A stretch of 64,000 bases of DNA from Alentia gelatinosa (taxonomy: Eukaryota; Annelida; Polychaeta; Phyllodocida; Polynoidae). Position 1 is the stretch's first letter. The number at the start of each line of letters is the position of its first letter. The stretch lies in NCBI GenBank assembly GCA_950022655.1, contig OX465579.1:138021118-138085117 (forward strand). Reading direction: 5' to 3'. The position numbers and the translations under genes were made by a program. The notes under the pieces were generated by a model. That model did no database searches and had not been told where the DNA came from. It saw only the letters and a program-made list of their open reading frames with translations. Shown here piece after piece: positions 11,201 to 22,880 of the stretch.

Positions 11201-12100
11201 TTTGATTCCAGACTTGGGAAGATAGTCGGTAACAAGGATACAAATTCTGCCATCACCACTGCACATGCACAGACAGTTTTCAGACATGTTGGCCGTTTCC
11301 GCAACAGTATAAATCTGAAAGAATTGGAATGTGAGACTTGATGATTTGAGCTGAGATTTCATTTCCTGATGGGTTAGTTCAGAGCCTGATTTTGTCTACC
11401 AGTAAATGATATTTTTCAATGCATGTAAGCTGTATGGTTTTGCTAAACCTGCGTTTCCTACATCATGATACAATATCACAGAGTGTTCACCTGGAGAGAA
11501 GGTAAGCAGAATGAGCTGAGGAAAATATTTACATGGTATGAAGGCTAGAGGAACAAAAGGAATTGAAAGTGGTCAAACTATCTATTAGCATTTGAGACAT
11601 ACCTGGCAATGAACTGAATCGGGATGCCAAAATTTGATAGTATAGCCTGCAGGTACGGTGCTGTCCGGGACCCGCTGACTGAAAAATTAATCAGAATAGA
11701 AGATATTCCCTGTGCGAAGCCAATGATGAAGAAATTCTTCTTTGGGTACTTCCGGCTGTACTCATTGATCCTCTCTGGGGAGATGAGGATGATGGTCAGA
11801 AGACTGATTCCACAAACAACTGTGCTAAATGCATATTGTCCAACAACAACGAAGATAATATTTATATGGTGTGATATGAGGTGAGCAGGTTGCAGAGGTG
11901 CAGGGTCGGTGTGGTTGGTGTTGGAGGTGTTGCTGATGTTTACAATGGCTGAAGTGTGGATGTTGAAGTAATCCACCCATATTGGCGTTATAACGTAGAA
12001 TATAACTCTGCCCAGAATGGCCAGCAGAGCGAAGAACACTGTGAGTTGACTTGCTGAGAAGCCCATCTTTTGATCATCCCTCAGGCCTTGTTCATTAATC
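8103..12100 (-). CDS. CRT-like transporter (drug/metabolite transporter superfamily), N-terminus not located
   Basis: Six exons join in phase on the minus strand: 11603-12100, 11125-11314, 10708-10928, 9301-9460, 8881-9026 and 8103-8220 (stop TGA 8105-8103). They give about 444 residues; PfCRT has 424. Family features include several hydrophobic segments, SGSRTAPYLQAIL followed by FGIPIQFIA (the TM4-5 region of the fold), VPYAIANSIMERS, the loop CLFGAAGC, and a polar C-terminal tail. PfCRT moves drugs and peptides across the digestive-vacuole membrane and plant CLTs move thiols across the plastid envelope. The substrate here is unknown; a membrane carrier, perhaps endolysosomal, is an inference. 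The first exon needs an upstream partner ending in phase 2 (a short cytosolic N-terminus with the ATG), which I could not place. Asn-X-Ser/Thr sites cluster in the TM1-2 loop. The superfamily call is strong, the subfamily likely. Confidence 0.82.
8881..9026 (-). CDS. CRT-like transporter exon 5 of those located
   Basis: Acceptor TCTCCATCAG|GCC and donor GG|GTGAGT. Encodes AMRTPIVFLFWTLFREQPF followed by the last membrane segment, leaving in phase 2. Confidence 0.85.
9301..9460 (-). CDS. CRT-like transporter exon 4 of those located
   Basis: The acceptor CTTTACTTGCAG|ACTGG was chosen over a stronger-looking TTTTTTTCAG 28 bp upstream because only this one keeps phase with the previous exon (AC|A, Thr). 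Encodes LVFNVQCLFGAAGC; the Cys-rich luminal loop is a family feature. The donor CTG|GTACAG is weak but in phase 0. Confidence 0.75.
9883..9911 (+). repeat. GT/poly-G microsatellite
   Basis: A short TG run followed by an uninterrupted G run of about 19 bases, with GGG.CCC inverted-repeat sequence beginning just after it. Confidence 0.9.
9923..10458. mobile_element. MITE-like element with 40-bp inverted ends and an internal telomere-like array
   Basis: Left end TTAGGGCACACCACCTTAAAG (9923-9962) is inverted-repeated at 10419-10458, where the reverse complement reads TTAGGGCCCACCACCCGAAAG. Between them lie a CCCTAA-type degenerate array (10208-10384) and a TACTGGAGAACTCGACC motif (10106) shared with elements at 52.3 and 53.1 kb. 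It sits in the intron between transporter exons 10708-10928 and 9301-9460. Confidence 0.75.
10208..10384 (-). repeat. Interstitial telomere-like array (CCCTAA)
   Basis: About 30 units of CCCTAA, CCCTAT and CCCTTA variants over 177 bp. Orientation is opposite to the array at 7299. Confidence 0.9.
10708..10928 (-). CDS. CRT-like transporter exon 3 of those located
   Basis: Acceptor TATCCTTAG|G, donor GAAAC|GTAAGT (phase 2). Begins VPYAIANSIMERSVQ and ends with the membrane segment FWVDFIPGFG and a short loop. Confidence 0.85.
11125..11314 (-). CDS. CRT-like transporter exon 2 of those located
   Basis: Acceptor CAATTCTTTCAG|A and donor ATG|GTATGC. It enters with one base that completes an Arg codon from the previous exon and leaves in phase 0. 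Encodes FILLRKRPTCLKTVCACAVV, a helix-loop-helix typical after the family's GIP motif. Confidence 0.85.
11603..12100 (-). CDS. CRT-like transporter exon (first located; TM1-TM4 region)
   Basis: Acceptor at a pyrimidine-rich CTGTTCACTAG|G, donor AG|GTATGT in phase 2. Encodes RINEQGLRDDQKMGFSASQL, then hydrophobic segments. The loop between the first two is rich in Asn and Thr with several N-glycosylation sequons (NISN, NTSN, NHTD). No ATG precedes it in frame before the acceptor. Confidence 0.85.
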
Positions 12101-13966
12101 CTAGTGAACAGAAACAAGAGGAAGATTAGAGTTGGTTAGATTAAATGATACTAGTTTGAAATAAATTTCTTTGATGAACATGTATTTCCTCTGGCTGAAT
12201 TTGAACCTTGAATTCTTAAATATGATTTTAGTTGATGATATGATTTACATGAAATGACTGCGTTGCAATTATCTTGTTTTACCAAACACGTCACAAATAT
12301 TTTCAGCTTGGGTGTCTATGCCAGGAATGAGTACATGCTGTTTCTGGGATCCCAGTCAAAGCATAACTCAGCCTCAGTCACCCCATCAGTAGACATAGGT
12401 ACAAGTCATTCTCGGGCCTGTAACCCTCTCAGTCAGTCAGGAGTGATCTCGGTTGAATGATGTCCAGAGGATCCACTTCTATAGGCATTGGCCACCCTCT
12501 TTTTCTATTTGGGAATCCTCGGCTTATAGGAGTGGAGCTACTCTACTCAGGTTTCCATTTGTTTTGACAAATTCAATTGCCATTAAGCTAGGTAAATCAT
12601 TGTGATGTCCTGTTTCATAGTTGGTAAGTCCTACCAGCTGCAATTAACTGCTGATTGGACAAGCCACCTATGGCTGGAGTTAACTGCTAAGCATGTCGAG
12701 TCTCCTAGAGAACTATACACGTTAAGCCACGGATAACCGCCAAACATGCATGGTCTCTGGTAACTCCAGACTATAGATGGCAGGATCCTCGTCCTGAGAA
12801 TAAATTCTTGGGGTAGAGTACTCTGGAATCCTCTGGCTATGCTCTATTCTGTGAGGTAAAACCCAATGGGTTAGAGAATGGGTGGCTGACCTCTTGTGGT
12901 AAAGACCACTCCTGACTAGATGAGTTCCGGGTACACTCTAGTCTCTACGAGTAACCCAGTCCTTATTCAACTGCTCCAGCCCCAGGGAGAAGATCTATGC
13001 GCCCCCTTTACCCCTCTGGTGTCAGACTTCGATAAAGTCTTAGCCATTGCTGTGGCGGCCCAAAGTTCCTCCTACATTGGAAGGACTACCCGAAGTGGTA
13101 CTTAGGGCTCTTGCACCTGAGATAGTCAGGCAAATAGTATGGCAAGCCAAAAATTTTTGTAGACACCCAGGAATTTGGCTACTTAGGAGAAATTTGGGCT
13201 GAATTTTTCATTTCTGATATCACTTTTGTTCTAAAAGTGGACATTCTATGTGACAATTCTGTTTCCATGGAAACCACACAAATTAACATTTTTGGGCCTA
13301 AATCTAATGTTAAACTGAATGTAAAGGCTGGCGAAATTGATGTCCCCTAATATCACTCACCCTTGTTGATATGGCGTTTTCAACTCATTTCAAAGTTTAC
13401 AGGGTATCTAACTATCTCTAAATGCTCAGACCTACCAAATGAATGGTGCTATGGTTCTAGTGATGGGTAAAATCCTTGAGATCTACATTTATTAGCAATG
13501 TCAACAAACTTTGCTGCCTTGTGGCTCCATTCATGGAGGCAGCCATCTTGGTTTATCCCAGAGTGCCTTGGTGAGGAAGTGATTCCTACTTCCTCACTAG
13601 AAACCAAATGTTAGGGGAACCAAAAAGAAATCCCATGTTAAAAATCTAAAAAACATGATGTAATAATACCTCCCCATAACTTTAGTACCTGTTCCTGGAT
13701 AAGCCCACAAGTTCTTACGGCATTACCGATACGGCATAACGACATACCCGATACGAAGTTACGAAATAAAACTTTCAACACTATGTCACCACTTGTCAGT
13801 CAAGACTTGTTTAAAAACCAGGGCAGGCAGCTACACTGAATATTCATAGGCCAAGTGTCAAAATGTAGTTTTCTACAGCTATATCAATGGGCTATGGATA
13901 CATCTAAAATTTGAATCAGCCGACTTATGAAAATCATTTAAATGGTTGCCATAGCAACCAAACACA
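12101..13966. other. Region upstream of the transporter; no recognised gene
   Basis: Should contain the missing first exon and promoter of the minus-strand transporter. No exon could be supported. No familiar repeat ends were found. Confidence 0.4.
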
Positions 13967-14365
13967 CTAAAATAGGCAATTGGACCCATATGGGCCTACT
14001 CTCTTGTATTCCCTGCCATAACTTGTGCAGAGAATTATGGTGGCTATGCTGAGCAGGCATTTTTCTGCTCTACCTACATAGTTAGCCAAAGTGATCCTGC
14101 CGAACCGCTCACCCTCATTTAGGTTTACCATACTTAATGTGTAATTACTGATGGGTATGACCGCTTCTCCAGTTCTAACAACAAAGGTATCACAAGCCTG
14201 CAGACCCGTGTCTCCAAAGAGAGTAGGTTCGTGCTCCAATAGTGTGCTATCTGGAGGTAGATCGGCATCTCCAGCAATTAGTTCATTAACCATTTGCTGG
14301 GGCCCAATCTTCACTGCTTGACCAACAGTTGCCACTGATGATATCCGACAAAAGCAGCACTCCAA
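13967..14365 (-). pseudogene. Gypsy-type pol linker fragment
   Basis: A 132-codon open frame without the rest of a retroelement. The part DSTLLEHEPTLF, then VVRTGEAVIPISNYTLSMVN and GERFGRITLAN, matches the layout of the segment between zinc knuckle/protease and RT in Ty3/Gypsy polyproteins, where a beta-rich VPVRVLN..GTxLATLE module occurs. No DTG or RT follows. It is an isolated remnant on the same strand as the other Gypsy bodies. Confidence 0.55.
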
Positions 14366-14449
14366 TGGTTTAGGATACCAAAGCTGAAAGACTCCTGTCT
14401 GTAAATCTCAATCTCCCCCTTTCTTGACTACAGTCCGTAGCCCATGTTA

Positions 14450-14772
14450 GTTTACAGAGTGCAGAACTACACACTTGGGGACGGCTACTAGTGAAGTGAT
14501 TATGTACAGTCCTAGGAGATGGGGGCATTGTCCTCTGAACTCAAAATTCGAAGTTTCATCATGTCATGTTATATGTTATCCTATATATTTTTTATTTCTA
14601 TCATTTAGAATTTGAAAATATGATGTCACACCTACTTCTGTGCAAATTTCATGTTTATTGTTAAAATATTTACTTTTCAAAAACAATTTCACAAAAATTC
14701 AGCAAAGGATGCCTTAAGGCATCATCCGCCCCCTGCTGGTTGATGCCTTAAGGCATCATCTACCCTTAGACG
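14450..14772 (+). mobile_element. piggyBac-like MITE, subfamily A, copy 1 (left end degraded)
   Basis: Shares GGGACGGCTACTAGTGA and GGGGCATTGTCCTCTGAACT with the copy at 25670. Near the right end are two palindromes GATGCCTTAAGGCATC, then a TTAA at 14773-14776. Confidence 0.8.
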
Positions 14773-14776
14773 GTTA

Positions 14777-17676
14777 ATGTTGTAATACTTTCTGAAGGTT
14801 TCAGCAACATCAGAGCTTCACAGACCTTCTTATTCAGAAGATTGTGCTTCTGACCCCGCATGACGTAGAGGTCTTCTTGCATTACCCTGCCAACGATCTC
14901 TAGCTTGGCTCAGGAATATGCTCAGTTATAGGTTGATATCCCCTTGGAAGTGATGTGAAATTGGTAGAGAGGGTGGCATTTTGATCCATGGTATTGACTC
15001 TGTGATTATCTTACTGCAGCTCTGCTGTCCAGCTTGAAGAAGGTAGGCTGCTTGTTTACCTGTAGGTCAGCTGAACAAAATTCTAGTGAAGCTGTGGAAA
15101 TATGGAGCATTGCTACCTCATTGAGGAATCCTACATCACCCTAGTCCGTGTCATTCTTGTCATCCTTGTTGTCCTATCTGTTGGAGAGACATACAAAACC
15201 ATAGTATCCCTCTCTGCTACATTTGCTACAGGTACCATTCCGCAGTATTTTTGTGGATGAAAAAGGCTTTGCCCACACCTTTTGATGTCGGTGGTACCAA
15301 ATATACTGCGATCTGGTATGAGGTCATATTTGAGGGTGCTGAGAGTGCCGTCAAAGGGTTGACATTTGATAGCTGTGTGTAGTAGGCCTCAACTTCCTCC
15401 TCTGGCTTTAAAGGGGTGATGTTGAGCTTGAAATGTTCAAACACAACATGTTATTGAGGGCAATTTGTCTTTTCAGTTGGTTTACTTTTATCTTCTGCTG
15501 ACAGAGTTGGGAGGGACCTCATGGCCTTCGTGCCCAATTACTAAGAAAAGTAGCCGCCACCTTGCTTTGTCCATCTGGATCTCTCTTGAACTTCAGGTGG
15601 TGGCATGTGGCATGCTGCCACTGGGACTCAAAATCTAGAGCTCCAATTGAGTAATTGAATAGGTAGCCTTTTTCCCTATTGGTGTACAGCTGTTCTGTAT
15701 ATTTATGTACTGTGAGGTTGTGGCTGGTGCAGGGGGCCGTTTAATGTCTGGAAAGATTCTCTTAAGGAGTCCTAGAACTGTCAAAGGAGGGATATGGATT
15801 GCCCTTTCAGAGGACAGGGAGAAGGATAGAGACTAGAAAGGTATGTCCTTCCAGGCTGTATGATATATCTGTTATTGTCCTGACCTCGATCCTGAAAACT
15901 CTCCTTTTGGAAGGACATCTCAATAGGTGTGCTTCCTGATGTTGGTAGCCCAACTAACCACTATATTATAAATCCAGAACCATCTGATTACCACTGATTC
16001 TAACGCGGCATCCATGACAGATACATCGAAGAACCAATCAAAGGATGGCTTGCATCATTAACTGTCCTTCCGAAGGATTGAGGTCAGGAGAAGGACAATA
16101 CAATATGGAAAACATTTATTCAATGGGATCCTTGTCATTGTCATTGTCCTCCCCAAAACTCTCCTATGACTGTTCCTTCTCACTGTCCCAAAATCAAACC
16201 GCCCCCAGATTCCCCGTTTCCATATACTACTTACATGGAAATTTGAGAAGGGTTTTGTTTAGCACTGTTTTTAGGATTGTGCTATCCCAATTTTACAGAT
16301 TTACACATGACACCAGTTAAAATGTCAATGTTCAACTGTTTGGCATATGATATAGTGTGTACCTAGGTGTGATTTTGTCAGAATTGGGGGTTTTGTGCCA
16401 TGTGGTCTCTCCTTCCTATCGCCATTTTCCCTTTGAAACTAGATAAATTTCCTGCTGTGAGATTTCTGGACTGTTGGAAGATTTACTTGAGACTAAGGAG
16501 CAATTGCGAGTCCTAGCACCAAAGGCGCTAGCATAGTTCTAAGGGAGTAAAATAAAGTATTCGCTGGTTCAATAGATAAGTCCAGGTCTTCAGCAACCAG
16601 TGATATTTCCATTACTACTTACAGAGAGTTCCCGTTCCTGTTTTCTGTTTCCTCCTGCAAAATATCTTCACCTCAGATATTGTCTATAGATGAATCTTGT
16701 GCGATGACCTAACACAACATGTATCCTTCATCCAAAGTTCCCATTATATCACCAGTAGATCAGGGAGAGTTGCCTTATCATACGGTTAAAGGGCAACTTC
16801 CTACCGTAAATAGTGGAATATCTGAATGCCCTATTGAAGAATAAGCAAGGATTGTGTTATTTTCAATCGCTTTTTAACTGTTTCCGTTAGATTTATTTTG
16901 TTCCACAGCCACGTGAATTGTTCAGAGTGTTTTATCATTATTTGTGGCACTTTTTACATTTCCAGTTTTACATCTATTGTGCACAGTATTGGTGACATTT
17001 TCATTTTCTGTTGGTGTGACTATCATAAAACAGCAATATATAGCCAATGGCTTCTTCCATTTCCTCAATTTTCATGTATGGAAGCCATGGACTATACTGA
17101 AAAATTACCTTCCCAATGCATGAATATTATCCCTTGTAACATAATTGCCTAATCCATGATTTTCACAAAGACATACATGGAAAATTAAATTCACATATTT
17201 TGATGTACCAAACTAGGATTTATATAAACAAAAGATAGTGATATGTACATATGATTCTTACATCTATATAAAACTTCCTTTAGAGGATATATTTCATGTA
17301 TGTAACTCATGCATAGTGATGTGGAATAGTCAATCAGTAGATTATCCTATAATATCCTAAAAAACATGCATTTGTTACTTTTAAGGATATTACTATTCTC
17401 TTCTGTTAATGGAGTATACGGTAAAGTAGAATGTGCATTGATAACACTGTACGATTAGTTATAGTATTATATCACAGAACCAGAACAAACACATATCTGT
17501 GCTATAATTCAAGAGTTTATTTGTCTAATATATGTTCACGCACCATTTGTCTTCTTGTCCATGTGCTGGTCTATGTGTTTGCTTCTCATCTTAGCTGATG
17601 CAAGGAAGAACACCAAATGCGGCGATTTTGCTTCTCTTGAATAAAAAAACGACAAAAAACTCCATTTAGCTTATTA
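14777..17676. other. Repeat-poor stretch with no recognised gene
   Basis: A 72-codon minus-strand frame (15226-15444) is open but unrecognised and is surrounded by stops in all frames. Otherwise AT-rich non-coding sequence. Confidence 0.4.
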
Positions 17677-18739
17677 AAGGCATATCGGACAATTTGGCTT
17701 CAAAATTAAAACCCATGTCAAGTTCCTGGAAATTGAGTATGATGATCTTCAAGTGTTATAGGGCCCATATCTTACTTAAAAACTGGGAGTCACTGTGGTA
17801 GTTTTTGATCTAGAGATCAATAATATGATTATCTTATAATAGAATATATAGAAATTCTAAAAAGTTATTTTTCACATATCAAAACCCAAGACACTTTACT
17901 CAAATCTTCTCAGAATATAGCAGATGTAAAAAACTACACATTTGTGGTGGTCGCCACCTAACTACGTCGGAAGGTCTACCTTCGGAATGCTAATTCCCTG
18001 CAATATTCCACCTTACGCACAATTACGTAGGTCGGTTCGGTTTTCGGAAAGTATGAGCTAACCTAGTCACACAAAACACAACTCTACAATATCCAACAGA
18101 TTGTTTATTCAATAACTATCCGAAGTGATCCTGGAAGATCACTTCTCTAGTTCCAGTACCCTGACACAAGGTGCCAGGTAATGCTGGAGAGGCTAATCTG
18201 AAAGACCGAAGTCCAAGACTCACCTAACCGTCAGAAGGGTTCAGAGAACTCAACCAATGGGAGGGCCCAAGGGTCTGCTCCTTTCAGAGAGATGCATGAG
18301 GACAGCCTGTTGACCCACTGTGAACCCGGAGTATATATACTCTGAGTTACGTAACCCTAGTCCCCGCCGCGCCACTCTCATATGTGGTGTTGCCCGGAAT
18401 CACTACACAGCGGGGATTGACTCTCCGCGCCATCTTCCGAGGAATGAACAAAAGACTGCTAGATCACCCCGCACCCTACACATTTAATTTTTAAAATTCA
18501 TAGGTCACCGTCCTTGTTTTTGAAAGAATTGAAGAAAACCATATTTTTCAGTACATTTCTTATGTAAATCAAGTAAACGTAAATTAACCCATTTTACCTA
18601 TTCACACTGAAAAAACTGGACAAAATGTAAAATTCACTTATTTGGAATTAAAATAAATCACAAGGAACCAGTTGTGGCTTATAATTGACAACATTTAAAA
18701 ATCACCAGGTGGCGCCACGGTGAATTGTCTGATATGCTT
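17677..18739. mobile_element. MITE with AAAGGCATATCGGACAATT ends, split by an LTR
   Basis: Left end AAAGGCATATCGGACAATT and right end AATTGTCTGATATGCTTTT are inverted repeats. A shorter copy without the LTR lies at 29484-29745. The LTR at 17944-18480 interrupts this copy. Confidence 0.8.
17944..18480 (-). mobile_element. Solo LTR, family L, copy 1
   Basis: On the minus strand it begins TGTAGGGTGCGGGG and carries a TATA-like GAGTATATATACTC and an AATAAAC signal near the far end. It is flanked by CATTT on both sides (17939-17943, 18481-18485), a 5-bp target duplication. Related to 47496-48036. No internal region remains, so it is the product of LTR-LTR recombination. Confidence 0.8.
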
Positions 18740-18743
18740 TTAA

Positions 18744-19040
18744 CCCTTTAAGGGCGGATGATGCCTTAAGGCATCATTTGCTAGATATTTATATGATTGT
18801 TCTTTAAAAGGAAAAATCTTAACAATTAACTTGAAATTTTCACAGACTGTAGGTGTAACATCATGATTTTGAATTCTATATGATAAAAAAAAAAATATTA
18901 ATAATAGCATATTATATCATGTGGTAAACTTTCAAAATTAGAGGTCAGAGGACAAAGCCCCTGTCGCCTAGAACCATACATAGTCACTAGTAGCCATCCT
19001 CAAGTGTGTAGTTCAGCCATAGGCAGCCGTCGCTAAAGGG
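18744..19040 (-). mobile_element. piggyBac-like MITE, subfamily A, copy 2 (complete)
   Basis: 297 bp between TTAA at 18740-18743 and TTAA at 19041-19044. Ends CCCTTTAAGGGCGG and, inverted, CCCTTTAGCGACGG. TTAA duplication plus CCCT ends is the hallmark of the piggyBac superfamily. A palindrome GATGCCTTAAGGCATC lies just inside the left end. It has no coding capacity. Confidence 0.88.
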
Positions 19041-19235
19041 TTAAGCTGATATAATGGTTTCTAACATTTTGGGCCCCACCCCTTGGAATGCCCCCCAAAA
19101 AAGTCCCCCCCCACCATCAGAATAGGGTAAAAGCAAAGAGGAGGCTAAACTGATGTGGCATTTTTTTCATATAAGGCTTTCCTTCTTCGCTTTAAAACAA
19201 ACCCAGTTACATTCAGTCATTTGTCAAAATTTTGA

Positions 19236-19308
19236 CCAGTCTCGGTGGCTAAGTGGTAGGGGTGTTCACCTCAAGCATCGTAGGTCATGGGTTCAAACCC
19301 AGGTCGGA
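19236..19308 (+). repeat. tRNA-derived SINE head
   Basis: Contains a polymerase III box A (TGGCTAAGTGG, 19246-19256) and box B (GGTTCAAACCC, 19290-19300) at tRNA-like spacing. The acceptor arms do not pair well, so it is a SINE promoter rather than a working tRNA. The SINE body probably runs on to about 19450. Confidence 0.75.
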
Positions 19309-20990
19309 TTATATCAATTACTTACACAAAAATAGTACCCACTGGTCATTTGGTTTGACACCTGCCATTAGAATGAGGAGTAAGGGGCTAGGGCCCGAGT
19401 GGAAGAATGGCTGTACCACCAAATTTGGTGATTGTACACACAATCTTCACTTCATAAAAATTGCTTATAAATGAAAATAAAAGAAACAAGTAGCAAATAA
19501 ACATCTGTTGTTGATGGAACAGCACTGATTCAAAAAAAGATGGGGGAGTCTGGAGCAGGATTGAAACACACACCATGTGGAGGCCAGAGTCCTTGGAGAG
19601 CCTACCGGTATATATGAGAGGTTCCTGTGTCCTGCTTTTAACATATGGCATCGACTGTGTGTAGTCCTAAGTGTTCCTGCCTCATATTCTAAACTGCTTT
19701 TAACATATGAATTTGAATCATATACATAATTTGAATGATGAATTTACCTTGCAACTGACAGCAACAATTTTTAAATTAATGCACAAGGTAACTATAGTTT
19801 CAATGTCAGTCATTGCAATCTGGAGTCACCTCTGTTGGAGAGGTGTTCACAGTTGCACCACTGGCAACCAATAGTGGATAATGTCAGCCCTTAGGTATTC
19901 CTTGGCCGGTTTTACAGGAGAGTCCTTGGAGAGCCTATATGAGAGGTTCTTGTGTCCTGCTTTTAAAATATGAATTTGAATCATGTACGTGATTCTGTAA
20001 GAATCATATACATGATTTGAATTGGAAGATTCTGCTAATGTTCTAACCCGAAATCAGTGATGCAACCACTGCCAAATTAAGGCTGACAGTCTTGCTGGAA
20101 GCCCCCATCTCTCCTGTACCCACATAATCAATCATAAAGCTTGACTACCTATAGAACCTAATTCTCAATGAAGTCACTTATTGAGATGTGGTTGTTCACA
20201 TTAAAATATCCAGCAGCAACTGCTTTCTAGATTTGTGCCATCAGTTGGTAGTCATCAGGCTCCCTTGCAGTATCTCAAAGGACCTTCACTGTTTCTTGTA
20301 GCAGTATCATTGACATACAAATATGGATGTTCTGTCAATTTGTTATAGTCTGGCATGGTGTGAGGGATCCTTGGAATGAGTGGATCAATCTATGGTGTGG
20401 CATTACAGAAGGAAGTCCCATTTTCTTGCATGCAGAACCCCTTTAATAAGTACTCAATGTAGAGTTTTAAAAAAAGAGTTCTCTTTGCTCATAGTGCTCT
20501 TCCATAAATATGGTAATCTTATTGAAATAAGCATCAACAGGGGAATTTTGTAGCACTTGATGTTGTATCAAATGCTCCTAATTCATCAACATTGAGGATC
20601 TTGTGAGACTGCATTGATTCTGGGACAAATGTAAGTGTTCATCCATTGTTGTCTCCCTCCACATAAGTCTGTCAGACTGAGCCTGGAGGGTGGACACCAA
20701 TCTCGAATTGGTGAACAGGATTGTGACCATAGACACTGAACTCCAGGGAGTGAGACAACTATAGTTACCTTGTGCATTAATCAGTACCACTACCGGTATT
20801 ATAGTTGTACAACTAGGCTGATTTTTTAAGCTGTGATATGATATGAATGCATTTATGGGAGTTTGCCTCCAAATTTGGCCCCCCCCCCCCACCCTTGGAA
20901 TACCCAAAATAAAAGTCCTCCCCCCCTCCCCTAAAAACTGTGCTCACCCCCCCTGGGCCATAATTATTGAACGCTCCCTTAAGGCCAGTC
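19309..20990. other. Non-coding stretch with a direct repeat
   Basis: AGAGTCCTTGGAGAGCCTA and the following 60 bp occur twice, at about 19589 and 19918. No gene seen. Confidence 0.5.
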
Positions 20991-21021
20991 TCCACTGTGC
21001 GACTCGGGCGGCTTGCGATCT

Positions 21022-21050
21022 GGTACCTCCAGTCTGAGACTGGAGGTACC
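21022..21050. repeat. Perfect 13-bp-arm hairpin
   Basis: Arms GGTACCTCCAGTC and GACTGGAGGTACC around a three-base loop. It lies beside AAGGCCAGTCTCCACTG, an end-like sequence of a TIR element. Confidence 0.85.
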
Positions 21051-21114
21051 GACTTGATGTACCGCATACATAGGTGTATAGTACTAAGGAAGAAACCAAT
21101 AAGGTTTGGGCTGA

Positions 21115-21171
21115 GTCGCCGTTTTCCACGAGTTCAAACGCGCAGCGTTTGAACGAGTGGAGAACGGCGAC
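21115..21171. repeat. 57-nt near-perfect hairpin
   Basis: Arms start GTCGCCGTT and end AACGGCGAC and share GTTCAAACGC at the tip. It belongs to the same hairpin-bearing family as 61700-61759 (shared downstream TTTATC..ACCCC motif and the ATGTTAAGCCTATGG block at 21388). Confidence 0.85.
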
Positions 21172-22340
21172 AAAGTGTAAACGGAGTAGCTTTCTGTATT
21201 TATCTCACCCCTCCACAATTAAATGAAACTTTACACAGTATCACATATCAATGATAGTCAACTCCCTGTGAATGACAACTGATGCTCTATCCAGCCGGGA
21301 CTATATTACACTTAGTACTGCGAAATTGACGACATAGCGTGGCGAATAATCCGCAATTCTTGTAGGGGCGTGGAGAACGAGTTCCCAATGTTAAGCCTAT
21401 GGACATTTATTCCAGGGGTGAGATAAATAGGACAATAGCTACCTGGAGATTCTGGCATGTCAGAATATCCTCGCAAATCGCTTGGATATTACTACGCGTC
21501 AACTACTCGGAGAATACGGCCACTCTTACACAAAACCAGTTATTCTTGTGTGTTTATTCTGATTGTGTTTAATCAATTAATGAATGTTTACAATCAAAGA
21601 CTTGAGCAAGTCTACGCAGAGGGCAGTCTGGAACCGTGAACACGCCGTCTGGTGAATAGTGGCCGCACTACAAGCTAACATTTTGAATGCGAGTTCCAAA
21701 TTTTAACACTAGAAGGCGTAACAGCATGTATGTCGTAGCTGGTAGTTGGCCACACCATCTACACATTGATTACTATCACAAAACCAGCGAATGTATGTTA
21801 GCTGGTTGCCGACGATTGGAGGAAAAAATTATGACTGGTACCTATTAGGGTAATTGGTATGTTTGCAAAGTTACTGGGGCGTAAACTCTACTTCACCTGT
21901 TCGTGACATGAAAGCGAATTCCAGAAGTGCCCTTTGACATAATATGATATGTCCCTGCAGGCAGAACGAACTACTAAGTAGCTTGCCAGCGGAATCCTGG
22001 GTAGCACCTGCAGTAAAGGATATAATCGGTATGATGGAAACTTCACCTACTAGTACTACTTGGGAGTTGCACAAGTTTACCCCCTCTCGTAGATCCGTGT
22101 GACGGTACACGGAGAGGTGTGTCAGATCAAGTCCAAGTTTCAACTAAGAGGATTATCCATTGCTATAAAAGATCTACACCTTTGTCAGGACAGGTAATTG
22201 TTTCTTCAGCTTATAAACTAATGTTTATTTGGGTTCTAGCTAGGCTAAGGCATTGTGTAAGGCCTCGTAATTCAAGGTAGTGTACCCGGCCCTGTTACTG
22301 CTAGTATACACTGTTACTATTTAATAGTCCCCGACGAATA
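21172..22340. other. Non-coding stretch; one unrecognised open frame
   Basis: A 90-codon minus frame at 21871-22143 is open but unlike any family I recognise, with no sign of splicing. The remainder is the tail of the hairpin family (to about 21432) and unique sequence. Confidence 0.35.
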
Positions 22341-22880
22341 CAGGGCCCTGTTTTTCAGTCGAGACGATCTCAAGCTGAGATCCGCTGAGAACCATGAGCG
22401 ATCCTGAGACCATTTGGGAGATCAATGGCTGCAGGTGTTTTTCAGAGGTGGTCTCAGTGCGCCAGAGCGGATCTCACGCTGATCGCCGCTAAAACGATCT
22501 CAACTTGAGATTTCTAGCGATAGGTATAGAATCATCTCAGGTTCTATACTAATTTTCCTGCCAGATACCAGCTTCAGTGTAGAACAGCATGTAAATCGCC
22601 TATCATCGCCCAATTCGTTTATAAGCTGACCCCCCCCCCCCTTACTTTTTTACCTGAGATCCCTATTGATCATTTCCTGCCAGGTACAACATTCTGCAAT
22701 TTGAAATTATGGATTTGAGACACTTATAGTAATTTAAATTAGACCATATTTACAGCGAATAATTGTTCATGTCCAATCCTAAAATTTCATAACTTTCTGT
22801 TGAGTATCCCATAAGTGACACATGTTTACTTTTTCAATGGGTGTTGTTACCTACTATATCTAAAACGGTAGAATTTTGTG

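Noticed and set aside
15226..15444. piggyBac transposase remnant near the MITE at 14450
   Set aside because: The short frame has no DDD-motif context that I can recognise; proximity alone is not evidence.
19236..19308. Functional tRNA gene
   Set aside because: Box A and box B are present but acceptor and anticodon stems do not pair; SINE head preferred.
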